64,000 nt of DNA from Chitinophaga solisilvae. GTDB lineage: Bacteria > Bacteroidota > Bacteroidia > Chitinophagales > Chitinophagaceae. Under the pieces are notes generated by a model. That model saw nothing but the letters and a program-made list of their open reading frames with translations. It was not told the origin of the DNA and did no database searches. Location of the stretch: positions 553,684 through 617,683 of the forward strand of contig NZ_JAABOK010000004.1 of the NCBI RefSeq assembly GCF_009928525.1. Reading direction: 5' to 3'. This document shows, piece after piece, positions 44,713-53,368 of the stretch (its first letter is position 1; each line of letters begins with the position of its first letter). A program made the translations under genes and the position numbers.

Positions 44713-45662
44713 GAAAACCATATTATCCGTTTACTGCCATTTGCGGGCAGGACGAATTTAAGCTGGCGCTGCTGCTGGCAGTGATAGATCCCTCGCTGGG
44801 CGGGGTATTGGTGATGGGAGATAAGGGCGCCGGAAAAACAACTACCGTGCGGGCGCTGGCGAGTCTGCTGCATAACAGCGTACAGCCGTTCCCGTTTGTA
44901 AACCTGCCGGTTGGCGCGTCGGAAGACCGCGTACTGGGCAGCGTAGACCTGGAGATCCTGATTAATGAAAAGCGGGAAGAAGTGCGTCAGGGCCTGCTGG
45001 CCGCCGCGCACGAAGGGATTCTGTATATCGATGAGGTGAACCTGCTGAACGACTATATTATGGATATGCTGCTGGATGCCGCCGCCAGCGGCGGCTACCA
45101 CCTGGAGCGGGACGGGCTTTCTGCCTGGCAGGACAGCCGCTTTATCCTGATAGGCACTATGAATCCGGAGGAAGGCTCGCTGCGCCCGCAGCTGCTGGAT
45201 CGTTTCGGGTTATGCGTGACCGTGAGTACGCCTGCAGCTACCGATGTGCGCGCCAATATCATCCGCCGCCGCCTGGCTTATGATACCGCCCCGCAGGAGT
45301 TTGTGCATGCCTATGCAGAAACAGAACGGGAGATGAACAGAGCGGTAAACCTGGCGCGAACCCTGCTGACACAGGTCGTGACAGATGACAGCCTGTATAC
45401 TGCAGTTGCTGACCTCTGCCTGGAACACCGCGCAGAAGGGATGCGTGCGGATATTCTCATTGTTAAGGCCGCCCGCGCCTATGCTGCCTTTAATAATCGT
45501 TTAGCCGTTACCGTAAATGATATACACCATGTAGCGCCGCTGGTACTGGCGCACCGCAGCCGTAAAACCGCGCCGCCCGAGAACAGGCAGCAGCGGCAGC
45601 GGGAACATAGCCCGTCGCCGGACAGAGGGGAGTATCACACGGAAAGCCGGATGAAAATATAA
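44709..45662 (+). CDS. ChlI/BchI-type AAA+ ATPase subunit of a metal chelatase (N-terminal part of a chlD-like gene)
   Basis: 317 aa. Walker A GDKGAGKTTT, Walker B GILYIDEVNLL, sensor ILIGTMNPEEG with the arginine-finger region LRPQLLDRFGL, matching ChlI. The last 35 residues form a polar linker (ENRQQRQREHSPSPDR) and the frame stops at 45660-45662. The VWA domain normally fused after such a linker continues in the -1 frame. It would drive CobN-dependent cobalt insertion as the AAA motor. Whether it is a separate small subunit, the product of non-shifted translation, or a broken gene is discussed in the findings. Confidence 0.9.
   Translation: MRKPYYPFTAICGQDEFKLALLLAVIDPSLGGVLVMGDKGAGKTTTVRALASLLHNSVQPFPFVNLPVGASEDRVLGSVDLEILINEKREEVRQGLLAAAHEGILYIDEVNLLNDYIMDMLLDAAASGGYHLERDGLSAWQDSRFILIGTMNPEEGSLRPQLLDRFGLCVTVSTPAATDVRANIIRRRLAYDTAPQEFVHAYAETEREMNRAVNLARTLLTQVVTDDSLYTAVADLCLEHRAEGMRADILIVKAARAYAAFNNRLAVTVNDIHHVAPLVLAHRSRKTAPPENRQQRQREHSPSPDRGEYHTESRMKI
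45611..45662 (+). other. Candidate -1 ribosomal frameshift window joining ChlI-like and VWA frames
   Basis: The VWA frame has its last upstream stop at 45608-45610; the ChlI-like frame ends at 45660-45662. Any switch must occur here. The stretch contains a Shine-Dalgarno-like AGAGGGGAG (45624-45632) and an A-rich ATGAAAATATAA end, but no ideal X-XXY-YYZ heptamer. A stem CGGCTTaCAGG/CCTGAAGCCG (45676-45686 with 45727-45736) lies just downstream and could stimulate pausing. Confidence 0.5.
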
Positions 45663-45832
45663 AAGGCTCTGCCGCCGGCTTACAGGATTATCTTTTTCAG
45701 GCTGCAGCCTCGCAATCGGTAATACCCCTGAAGCCGTCAACGCATGCAGCGAAAAAGGGACTGACTGCCCGCCTGCCGGTAACGGCTCCGGTGGCGGCCC
45801 CGCAGGGAACAGGGCGTCAGCGCAGGAAAGAT

Positions 45833-46411
45833 ATGCCGGCTACATTGCGGCATTACCTGGTACACGGTACCTGCGACATTAAATATACTGCCGTGCAGCC
45901 ACGTACCACGCTGCGGCTCATCCTGCTGATTGACAGCAGCGCTTCTATGGCCGCCGGTCAGCAAATCAGGCTGGTGAAAGGCTGGGTAGGCAATATGCTG
46001 CAGCGTTACCGTCACCAGCATCCGCAGGTAAGCCTGGTAGCCTTGTCGCATGGCGCTGCCACCCTTGTATCGCCCTTCACCAGCCGGGAGGAAGAGATTA
46101 CCGCCGCGCTTTCGATGCTGCGCACCGGCGGGAAAACCAATATGGCCGCAGGCTTTGAAACAGCGGCGCAACTGGTGAATGGCAGCAGGAACACCGCGTA
46201 TTACCAGCTCTGCATCTTTACAGATGGCCGTATTAATGCGGGGTATACCGCGCAGCCAACAGAAGATGCGGTGGCTGTATTTAACAAACAACTGCATCAT
46301 CTCCGTAAACAAACATATATCATCAACACAGAAACCGGTTATCCGCGTTTAGGCCTGGCCGTTAGTCTGTCTGACAGACTGGGCTGCAGCCTCCTGACAC
46401 CGGAGCATTAA
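45833..46411 (+). CDS. VWA-domain chelatase subunit (C-terminal part of chlD-like gene)
   Basis: 193 aa from the ATG at 45833, preceded by AGGAAAG; a GTG at 45791 is also in frame, but the open frame extends back to 45611. The upstream in-frame translation (LQDYLFQAAASQSVIPLK then TGRQRRK) resembles the linker normally found between AAA and VWA domains in ChlD-like proteins, so the full product is probably a -1 frameshift fusion with the preceding gene. MIDAS residues are visible: D-x-S-x-S in LIDSSASMA, T in KTNMAAG and D in FTDGRINAG. Partner of CobN and of the AAA part in cobalt chelation. Confidence 0.82.
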   Translation: MPATLRHYLVHGTCDIKYTAVQPRTTLRLILLIDSSASMAAGQQIRLVKGWVGNMLQRYRHQHPQVSLVALSHGAATLVSPFTSREEEITAALSMLRTGGKTNMAAGFETAAQLVNGSRNTAYYQLCIFTDGRINAGYTAQPTEDAVAVFNKQLHHLRKQTYIINTETGYPRLGLAVSLSDRLGCSLLTPEH

Positions 46412-46421
46412 AACAAGTAAT

Positions 46422-47000
46422 ATGAAAGTATATACCAGAAAAGGAGATCAGGGTACTACCGCCCTCTTTGGGGGCAAAAGGGTATATAAAGATGATACCC
46501 GCGTAAACTGCTATGGTACCCTCGATGAGGTGAATTCCACTATCGGGCTGTTACGCGCCAAACTTGGCAGCGACCATCCCTGGCAGCCTAACCTGCACCG
46601 TATCCAGAAAGATATGATGGATATGATGTCGCACCTGGCACGGCCGTCTGACTGCAAAAAGGAAAACCCCAATCCTAAACCAACGGATGGCGCCGCCTTC
46701 TGCGAACAATGGATCGATGAGCTGGAAGCAGCCATCACCACCGCTTCCGACTATTTCCTGTTACCCGGTGGTAACGAAATTTCGGCCCTGTGCCACGTCG
46801 TGCGTACCCAGATGCGCCGGGGAGAACGGCTGCTGGTAACCCTGATGAAGGAAGACACCATCGAAGAATATATCCCCGCCTACATCAACCGGTTATCGGA
46901 TCTCTTCTTCATCCTGGCCCGCGCCGAAATGGACAAGGCAGGAGTAGCCGAAGAAAAATGGCAGCTGTTTCTCTATAAGAGGAAAAAATCAGCGGAATAA
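46422..47000 (+). CDS. pduO: PduO-type cob(I)alamin/corrinoid adenosyltransferase
   Basis: 192 aa ATP:Co(I)rrinoid adenosyltransferase, forming the Co-C bond of adenosylcobalamin precursors. PduO/MMAB features are present: KVYTRKGDQGTTALFGG N-terminal ATP-binding segment, YGTLDEVNSTIGLLRA, and the C-terminal CHVVRTQMRRGERLL and INRLSDLFFILAR helices. It is unrelated in fold to CobO/BtuR. It starts ten bases after the VWA stop. An AT-rich inverted repeat follows and separates it from cobW. Confidence 0.94.
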   Translation: MKVYTRKGDQGTTALFGGKRVYKDDTRVNCYGTLDEVNSTIGLLRAKLGSDHPWQPNLHRIQKDMMDMMSHLARPSDCKKENPNPKPTDGAAFCEQWIDELEAAITTASDYFLLPGGNEISALCHVVRTQMRRGERLLVTLMKEDTIEEYIPAYINRLSDLFFILARAEMDKAGVAEEKWQLFLYKRKKSAE

Positions 47001-47006
47001 AATTTT

Positions 47007-47147
47007 CGGATTTTGGAATTTTCGATTTTCAAATTTTCAAATGCAGGAAGCATCAACATTAAAGAAGTATCAACATTAAAAGAACTACAACAAAACACCA
47101 CCCTCCGCTGCATTCCAAATCCGAAAATCAAAAAATCAAAAAATCCG
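47007..47147. repeat. Imperfect AT-rich inverted repeat followed by AAATAAC tract
   Basis: Left CGGATTTTGGAATTTTCGATTTT (from 47007) pairs imperfectly with right AAAATCAAAAAATCAAAAAATCCG (to 47147). Between them ATCAACATTAAAG is tandemly repeated. After the right arm, AATAATTAA and AAATAAC heptamers run up to the cobW ATG. It resembles the tracts at 30950-30997 and 14089-14135. Confidence 0.7.
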
Positions 47148-47187
47148 TCAATCAAATAATTAAATAATTAAATAACCAAATAACAAA

Positions 47188-48231
47188 ATGAAAAAGGTTC
47201 CTGTTACGATTATCACCGGTTTCCTGGGTTCCGGCAAAACAACCCTGATCAGTCATCTGCTGCGTAATAATCAGGGTAAGCGGCTGGCGGTGATTGTGAA
47301 TGAGTTCGGCGCGATGGGTATTGACGGAGAGCTGATCCGTACCTGTTGCGAGAATGAAGAAGATATTGTGGAGCTGAATAACGGATGTCTGTGCTGCACG
47401 GTGCAGGAAGAGTTTCTGCCCACTATGCTGGAGCTGATGGAGCGAAAGGATAAAATAGATCACATCGTCATAGAAACTTCCGGGCTGGCATTACCTAAAC
47501 CTTTGCTGCATGCATTTAACTGGCCTGATCTGAAACCACAGATTACAGTAGATGCCGTGGTCACCGTAGTAGATGCGGTAGGACAGGCTACCGGCGAGAT
47601 CTGCAACCGGGAGCTGGTGCAGGCGCAACGCCTGGCGGATGACAGCCTGGATCATGAAACACCTATCGAAGAGCTGTTTGAAGATCAGCTGTCCTGCGCC
47701 GACCTGGTGGTGATGACCAAAGCGGATCTGCTGGATGCTGCTGGTTTTGAGCAGGTGAAGCAGATTATTACAAAGGAATTACGTACAGGCGTAAAGGTGA
47801 TATCAGCCGCCAAAGGCGTGGTGGACCCGGGCGTATTGCTGGGCATAGGTGCAGCAGCGGAAAATGATCTGGACAACCGTCATTCTCATCACGAAGAAGA
47901 TCATGCCAATGGTCACGATCACCATCATCATGATGAAGATATACAGTCATTCGTGGTTGATATAACGGTACCGCATACACCGGAATCGCTGGTAGCGAAA
48001 TGTATTGCTCTGGTAAAGACGCATGAAATTTACCGCATCAAAGGATTTATTGACGTGCCCGGAAAGCCGATGCGCATGGTGCTGCAGGGTGTTTCCCAAC
48101 GTTTTGAACATTATTTTGACCGTACCTGGAAGCAGGGAGAAGAACGTAAAACTTCCCTGGTGATCATCGGTCATGAACTGGATGAAGCAGCCATTACACT
48201 GGCGTTAAATGCCGCTGTTTCTGATAATTAA
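47188..48231 (+). CDS. cobW: CobW-type GTP-dependent metallochaperone
   Basis: 347 aa G3E GTPase. P-loop [22 protein letters not shown], metal-site [15 protein letters not shown] guanine motif and a His/Asp/Glu-rich insert (about 230-250, [20 protein letters not shown]) before the C-terminal CobW domain. Members of the CobW clade deliver Co2+ to corrin synthesis. The location directly before cobN suggests it loads the CobN chelatase. ATG lies at the end of the AAATAAC tract; 18 bases to cobN. Confidence 0.94.
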   Translation: MKKVPVTIITGFLGSGKTTLISHLLRNNQGKRLAVIVNEFGAMGIDGELIRTCCENEEDIVELNNGCLCCTVQEEFLPTMLELMERKDKIDHIVIETSGLALPKPLLHAFNWPDLKPQITVDAVVTVVDAVGQATGEICNRELVQAQRLADDSLDHETPIEELFEDQLSCADLVVMTKADLLDAAGFEQVKQIITKELRTGVKVISAAKGVVDPGVLLGIGAAAENDLDNRHSHHEEDHANGHDHHHHDEDIQSFVVDITVPHTPESLVAKCIALVKTHEIYRIKGFIDVPGKPMRMVLQGVSQRFEHYFDRTWKQGEERKTSLVIIGHELDEAAITLALNAAVSDN

Positions 48232-48249
48232 AATATTACAGCTTTTCGC

Positions 48250-51200
48250 ATGCACCTGATTGCAACTATTCCCGGTGGCTGGAACCCGAATAATGACGGG
48301 GTTTTTATGGTAGAGCAGCAACCCGGCGACCTGGTATTTTTATCTGCCGCAGATACAGAGATTCATGCGTTGAATGCAGCTTATCATGCGTTGCAGGAGC
48401 AGAGCAGCACGCTGCCCTCCTTGCGCATGGCCAATCTCGTATTCCTGAAACAGGAGCTGTCTATCGATCACTATGTGGAAAATGTGATCAGGCATGCGAA
48501 GCTGGTGGTATGCCGCATGCTGGGCGGTAAAAGTTATTATAACTACCTGGTGGAGACGCTGCGTGACTACTGCAGTCAGTGGCAGATTCCCGTTTTGTTC
48601 CTGCCCGGCTACGATGCGCCGGACCTGGAACTGATGGAGCTGTCTTCCGCAGACATAACAGTAACGGATACAGTTTGGAAATATTTTTCTGCGGGGGGGC
48701 CGCAGAACCTGCAGCATTGCCTGCAATACCTCTGGCATCGTTTCTTCGGCATGCCTGCGGTCTTTCAGCCGCCAGCCTTTCTGCCGGAGATGTTCATCGC
48801 TTTCCCGGGAGAGCAGCTGCAGAGCAGGGACATGTTTGCGCAACAGGTAACAACTGCCCGGCCGCTGGCGCCAGTCATTATTTACCGCACGCATTACGTA
48901 TCCGGTAATACAGAGCCGGTGGCACAACTGTGTGAAGAGCTGCGCCGGCACGGGCTGCAACCGATGCCGGTGTATGTGTCCAACCTGCGCGACAACTCAC
49001 TGCTGGAAGAACTGTACCGTTTCATCACTGCTGCCGGACAACCACCTGCGGTCATCATCAATACGACCAGCTTCTCCATGCGTAGTCTGAGTGATGACGG
49101 CGAAGAACCGGATTTCATCTTTTCACGTTTAGGCGTGCCTGTTATACAGGCCATTTTTGCCTCCTGTACGCAGGAGCAATGGGAGAGCGGGCTTTTCGGT
49201 CTGCCACCCACCGATGTGGCCATTAATATTGCCCTGCCTGAAATGGATGGCCGTATCATTGGTACTGCCGTATCCTTTAAAGCAGATGGCGGCCGCGATC
49301 CGCTGACAGACTCCACTATCGTGGCATATAAGGCTTATGAACCCGGTTGCCGCAGAGTGGTACAGATGGCTGCCGCCTGGGTACGGCTGCAGCAGAAAGC
49401 CTGTCATGAAAAAAGAATTGCGCTCATCATGCCCAACTACCCTAATAAAGACAGCCGTCTGGCTAACGGGGTAGGGCTGGATACGCCTGCGAGTGTGGTA
49501 GGAATACTGAAAGCGCTGCAGGAAGCCGGGTATATAACGGGAACGTATATACCGGAAAGCAGTGCCGCACTGATGGAGATGCTCACCCATTATATCACCA
49601 ACGACAGCCATACTTTATACACCCGCCCGTACCAGGTTTTTCTGGAGGAAGATATCTTCAGCAACTGGTATGAAGAATTATCGCCGGACATCAGAAGCAG
49701 GACAGAGGCGCAATGGGGGCGGCCGCAGGAAGCATCCTGTTACCACGACGGCCGCTTCGCCCTGCCGGGATGCATGCTGGGCAATATCTTCGTGAGTATA
49801 CAGCCGGCACGTGGCTACAACAGCGATCCGAAAAGTATCTACCACAGTCCGGACCTGCCACCTACCTTTGATTACCTGGCTTTTTACTGCTGGCTCCATC
49901 ATCACTTCCGCGCAGATGCCGTTGTACATACCGGCAAGCATGGCAACCTGGAATGGTTGCCGGGGAAAAGTGTAGCACTCAATCCTGACAGCTGTTTCCC
50001 TGCCGTCTTATTTCCCTTTCTGCCGCATTTCTATCCTTTCATCATCAATGATCCCGGAGAAGGAACTCAGGCCAAGCGACGTAATCATGCCGTCATCATT
50101 GACCACCTGGTACCGCCGATGGCCAGGGCAGAAAACCATGGCGCGCTGGCGAAACTGGAACAGCTGGTGGATGAATACTATGAGGCCGCCAGTCTGGATG
50201 CCCGTCGTGCGGCATTGATACGCACTGATATCCGTAAGCTCGTGAAAGAAGAACACCTGCTCACGGACCTGCAGACAGACGGAAAGGATATAGATGAGCT
50301 GCTGCTCAAACTGGATGCTTATCTCTGCGAACTGAAAGAAGCCCAGATACGCGATGGCCTGCATATATTCGGACAGGCGCCTACTGGCGAACAACTGCAT
50401 AGCTTGCTGGTAGCGCTGAACCGGCTGCCCGGCAACGGACTGCCGGGAATCACCCAGGCGCTGGCAACCGATATGCAGTTACCCCTGGACCCGCTGAATT
50501 GCGATTATGCCTTGCCGTTAGATACCGTTGTGGGACAAGCACACTGCCGTACATATGGCGACGCAGTAGAAGCGCTGGAACTGCAGGCACTGTCGTTGGT
50601 ATCAGCGCTGTTGCAGGGAGAGCAGCCATTCACCGGACCGCTTACCCGTAGTGTATTACAGCGGATACAAACGAGTACGCTGCCCCGGGTGCTGGCCACT
50701 ACAGAAGAAATCGCCAACCTGGTAAAGGGACTGGCTGGCGGCTATGTGCCCGCCGGCGCCTCCGGTGCACCAACACGAGGCCGGGTGAACATATTACCTA
50801 CCGGCCGCAACTTCTACTCTGTGGATGTACGCAGTATCCCTACTGAAACAGCCTGGCGTCTTGGCTGGAAAAGTGCACAGCTGCTGATAGACCGCTACCT
50901 GCAGGAACATGGGGAGTACCCGCGTCGTATAGGCTTGTCCGTATGGGGCACTGCTACGATGCGTACCGGTGGCGACGACCTGGCGCAGGCACTGGCACTC
51001 ATGGGCGTACGTCCGGTATGGCAGGCACAGAGTGGCCGTGTGACCGACTTTGAGGTGATTTCGCTCATCGAGCTAAGGCGGCCGCGTATTGATGTTACCC
51101 TCCGTATCTCCGGATTTTTCCGGGATGCTTTTCCTGATATGATCTCCCTCTTCAATGCAGTAGTAGCACGCCTGGTAACGCTGGAAGAATCTCCGGAAGA

Positions 51201-51990
51201 TAACCCTGTCCGCGGGCAATACCTGCAGGAGAAGGCAGGTTGGGAGCAGAAGGGACTGCCTCCGGAAAAGGCTGCCGAATGGGCGTCCTACAGGGTGTTC
51301 GGTTCAAAGCCGGGTGCCTATGGCGCAGGATTGCAGGCATTGATTGACGAGAAAAACTGGACCACACGGGAAGACCTCGCGCTGGTATATATGAACTGGA
51401 GCGCCTACGCATATAATGGACGGCAGCAGGGCGTATCAGCTTACGATGCTTTTAAGCAGCGCCTTTCTCACATACAGGTAGTAATGCATAACCAGGATAA
51501 CCGGGAACATGATATCCTCGATTCCGATGATTACTACCAGTTCCACGGTGGTATGGCCAATGCAGTAGAGCAGGTGACAGGTACGCAGCCTGTCATGTAT
51601 TTCGGCGACCATTCCCGTCCGGAATACCCCCGCGTTAAATCGTTAAAGGAAGAACTGCTGAAGGTATACCGCTCCCGTGTCATCAATGAAAAGTGGATGG
51701 CAGGTATGCGCCGCCACGGCTACAAGGGGGCCTTTGAAATGGCTGCTACCATGGATTATCTGTTTGCCTACAGCGCTACCACCGGTCTGGTAGACGATTT
51801 CATGTATGAAGGCATTACTCAGGCTTACCTGCTGGATGATGACAACCGCCGTTTCCTGGAAGAGGTGAATCCGCATGCCCTGCAGGATATGACAGCCCGT
51901 ATGCTGGAAGCTATGCAACGCGGGCTCTGGAAAGAACCCGATGCAGATACGAAGGAACAACTCACGCAGCTGTTGCTGGAACAGGAATAA
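48250..51990 (+). CDS. cobN: Cobaltochelatase large subunit CobN
   Basis: 1,246 aa, near the usual CobN length. It binds the corrin and cobalt and works with AAA and VWA subunits for ATP-driven insertion. Recognisable blocks: VIINTTSFSMRSL, the central VVHTGKHGNLEWLPGKSVALN, NILPTGRNFYSVD, LSVWGTATMRTGGDD and the near-terminal NREHDILDSDDYYQFHGGMANAVE. No signal peptide; cytoplasmic. In the cobalt-late pathway CobN acts on hydrogenobyrinate diamide; here it coexists with CbiX, so its true substrate is uncertain. Last gene of the cob operon. Confidence 0.95.
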   Translation: MHLIATIPGGWNPNNDGVFMVEQQPGDLVFLSAADTEIHALNAAYHALQEQSSTLPSLRMANLVFLKQELSIDHYVENVIRHAKLVVCRMLGGKSYYNYLVETLRDYCSQWQIPVLFLPGYDAPDLELMELSSADITVTDTVWKYFSAGGPQNLQHCLQYLWHRFFGMPAVFQPPAFLPEMFIAFPGEQLQSRDMFAQQVTTARPLAPVIIYRTHYVSGNTEPVAQLCEELRRHGLQPMPVYVSNLRDNSLLEELYRFITAAGQPPAVIINTTSFSMRSLSDDGEEPDFIFSRLGVPVIQAIFASCTQEQWESGLFGLPPTDVAINIALPEMDGRIIGTAVSFKADGGRDPLTDSTIVAYKAYEPGCRRVVQMAAAWVRLQQKACHEKRIALIMPNYPNKDSRLANGVGLDTPASVVGILKALQEAGYITGTYIPESSAALMEMLTHYITNDSHTLYTRPYQVFLEEDIFSNWYEELSPDIRSRTEAQWGRPQEASCYHDGRFALPGCMLGNIFVSIQPARGYNSDPKSIYHSPDLPPTFDYLAFYCWLHHHFRADAVVHTGKHGNLEWLPGKSVALNPDSCFPAVLFPFLPHFYPFIINDPGEGTQAKRRNHAVIIDHLVPPMARAENHGALAKLEQLVDEYYEAASLDARRAALIRTDIRKLVKEEHLLTDLQTDGKDIDELLLKLDAYLCELKEAQIRDGLHIFGQAPTGEQLHSLLVALNRLPGNGLPGITQALATDMQLPLDPLNCDYALPLDTVVGQAHCRTYGDAVEALELQALSLVSALLQGEQPFTGPLTRSVLQRIQTSTLPRVLATTEEIANLVKGLAGGYVPAGASGAPTRGRVNILPTGRNFYSVDVRSIPTETAWRLGWKSAQLLIDRYLQEHGEYPRRIGLSVWGTATMRTGGDDLAQALALMGVRPVWQAQSGRVTDFEVISLIELRRPRIDVTLRISGFFRDAFPDMISLFNAVVARLVTLEESPEDNPVRGQYLQEKAGWEQKGLPPEKAAEWASYRVFGSKPGAYGAGLQALIDEKNWTTREDLALVYMNWSAYAYNGRQQGVSAYDAFKQRLSHIQVVMHNQDNREHDILDSDDYYQFHGGMANAVEQVTGTQPVMYFGDHSRPEYPRVKSLKEELLKVYRSRVINEKWMAGMRRHGYKGAFEMAATMDYLFAYSATTGLVDDFMYEGITQAYLLDDDNRRFLEEVNPHALQDMTARMLEAMQRGLWKEPDADTKEQLTQLLLEQE

Positions 51991-52178
51991 AAGAGTGGAC
52001 TGGCGGCACACTGTTATGGTGCAGCTTTTTCATCTTCTCATCATCACCGGAAGTATTTGTTTAATACCCGGAATATCAGCTTTAATTTGTTTTTATAAAC
52101 AGTTTCATGTGGCTGAAACGCTTTGCTGGTAGTTGTTTTGAGCGAATTTGAATCAGGGTGATCGGATTTGTGTAGATT

Positions 52179-52210
52179 TTTGGACGTGATCATTTTCACA
52201 GTTACTTTCG
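52179..52210 (+). promoter_or_regulatory. Bacteroidota-type promoter of the coiled-coil gene
   Basis: -33 TTTG (52179-52182) and -7 TACTTTCG (52203-52210) with 20 bases between, fitting TTTG-N19-21-TAnnTTTG with one mismatch. The ATG lies 22 bases after the -7 element. Confidence 0.55.
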
Positions 52211-52232
52211 CAGCTCACTAAATTTAATTTTT

Positions 52233-52661
52233 ATGAATGATGTAAGTAAAATTTTAAACAAGTTAGATGGTTTTGGAGATCAGTTGGTATCAATGAAGAA
52301 AACCTTTGAACAGAAATTCGATCAGATAGATACGAAATTTGGAGAGGTGAATGCAAGGTTTGAGTACATGGACAGGAAATTCGAAAAGCGCTTTAATGAT
52401 ATGGATTTAAGGTTTAATGAAATGGATTTAAGGTTTAAAGGTATGGATGTAAGATTTAATGAAATGGATGTAAGGTTTAACGATATGGATGTAAGGTTTA
52501 ACGATATGGATGTAAGATTCGATGGCATCGATAAGAGGCTGGGCATAGTAGAATTCAAGCTTGACGGTGTAGCCAGCCAGTTTCGTGGCGTGGGAGAACA
52601 ATTTGCAAAAGTGGAGAAGGAGCTTTGCCGGATCAGGGAAATGGGATTAAATCCGCTATAG
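52233..52661 (+). CDS. Heptad-repeat coiled-coil protein of unknown function
   Basis: 142 aa, no signal peptide or membrane helix. Residues about 25-110 are an unbroken coiled coil. The centre is six consecutive seven-residue units MD(L/V)RF(N/K/D)x (52401-52526), flanked by related degenerate units (MDRKFEKRFND, IDKRLGIVEFKLDG). Phe and Met/Val occupy the a/d-like positions, suggesting a long trimeric or tetrameric rod. Coding DNA is AT-rich compared with neighbours, hinting at a different origin. I do not recognise the family. It has its own promoter and is followed by a strong terminator, so it is a single-gene unit. Confidence 0.75.
   Translation: MNDVSKILNKLDGFGDQLVSMKKTFEQKFDQIDTKFGEVNARFEYMDRKFEKRFNDMDLRFNEMDLRFKGMDVRFNEMDVRFNDMDVRFNDMDVRFDGIDKRLGIVEFKLDGVASQFRGVGEQFAKVEKELCRIREMGLNPL
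52401..52526 (+). repeat. Six tandem 21-bp units encoding MDxRFxx heptads
   Basis: Units begin at 52401, 52422, 52443, 52464, 52485 and 52506. Units four and five (ATGGATGTAAGGTTTAACGA type) are identical; the others differ by a few bases. Copy number could change by slippage or recombination, altering the rod in whole heptads while keeping frame. Confidence 0.9.
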
Positions 52662-52765
52662 GCACTCAACGCCTTAAAACCCCAAACCATGCCGGAACAG
52701 GCTAACCCCGTCAGTTCATTTTAAATCCTGCATTGTAACCCCGTAAATAAGCTGAATCAATCGGG

Positions 52766-52794
52766 CCCTGCGGGCTCTCCGCAGGGTTCTTTTG
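52766..52794 (+). terminator. Rho-independent terminator after the coiled-coil gene
   Basis: CCCTGCGG/CCGCAGGG stem (52766-52773 and 52779-52786), loop GCTCT, followed by TTCTTTTG. The 240-base spacer around it (52662-52902) otherwise shows nothing recognisable. Confidence 0.85.
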
Positions 52795-52902
52795 TTCATC
52801 AAATCAAATTTGGAAAATCCGCCGAAAATCTTATATTGTAAAGCTGTTATGCCAACTGCAGCTTTTACCATCGATTATTGAATATCTAAATCTGTTAACA
52901 AC

Positions 52903-53205
52903 GTGTATCTGCTATTCCTGGGAATTTTTGCCCTCTGCCTATTTCTGGTATTCCTCCAGTACAGAAGCGCCAACCGTAAACGCGCCGCCATGCTGATGCC
53001 GGTAAGATCTGCCAGCATCCTGAAATTTAACAGTTATACTTCCTTTGGTATTATGGCAACCATCAAATTCAAAGATGAAGTATCCCCTAAAGTCGGAGAA
53101 AGAGTACAGCAGGCCGGTGACCTGTATAAAATCACCGGAGTGGTGGAAACACCTGTAATCATGCAGCCCCAGGGCGTATGGGACTGTAAACTGGAAAAAC
53201 TCTGA
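52903..53205 (+). CDS. Small single-pass membrane protein, unknown function
   Basis: 100 aa from a GTG start (VYLLFLGIFALCLFLVFLQY when read literally). Residues 1-20 form one membrane helix followed by basic residues (RSANRKRAA), so the C-terminal 75 residues should be cytoplasmic. They read as a small beta domain (IKFKDEVSPKVGERVQQAGDLYKITGVVE). No ATG lies in the first 25 residues without losing the helix. No family is recognised; the beta part loosely resembles short membrane-tethered OB/SH3-like domains, which is only an impression. It stands between a terminator and the convergent kinase gene. Confidence 0.6.
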   Translation: MYLLFLGIFALCLFLVFLQYRSANRKRAAMLMPVRSASILKFNSYTSFGIMATIKFKDEVSPKVGERVQQAGDLYKITGVVETPVIMQPQGVWDCKLEKL

Positions 53206-53243
53206 ACCGGTTGCCGTCCGTTACCGGAAGAGCATGACTTTTC

Positions 53244-53265
53244 CTGCAACCGGAGCCGGTTGCAG
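53244..53265. terminator. Hairpin between convergent small-protein and kinase genes
   Basis: Perfect 10-bp stem CTGCAACCGG/CCGGTTGCAG with a two-base spacer, 39 bases after the small-protein stop. No strong T-run on either side, so termination is possible but not certain. The rest of the 163-base spacer shows nothing else. Confidence 0.45.
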
Positions 53266-53368
53266 TGTACTTCGTTTATCCTTTGCCGTGGAGGCAGCCT
53301 TGTCTTTTATTGAACAAACCTTACTTCAGCGCAGGAGCGTACAGCCAGTACTGTTACAACGGAAACGA

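Noticed and set aside
45791..46411. VWA gene as a simple pseudogene fragment
   Set aside because: Both frames stay open and motif-complete on either side of a short overlap and lie in an intact operon with cobN; frameshift decoding explains it better, though a sequencing error is not excluded.
51991..52232. Possible small RNA or tRNA between cobN and the coiled-coil gene
   Set aside because: No cloverleaf or conserved RNA motif was found; only the promoter at 52179-52210 can be supported.
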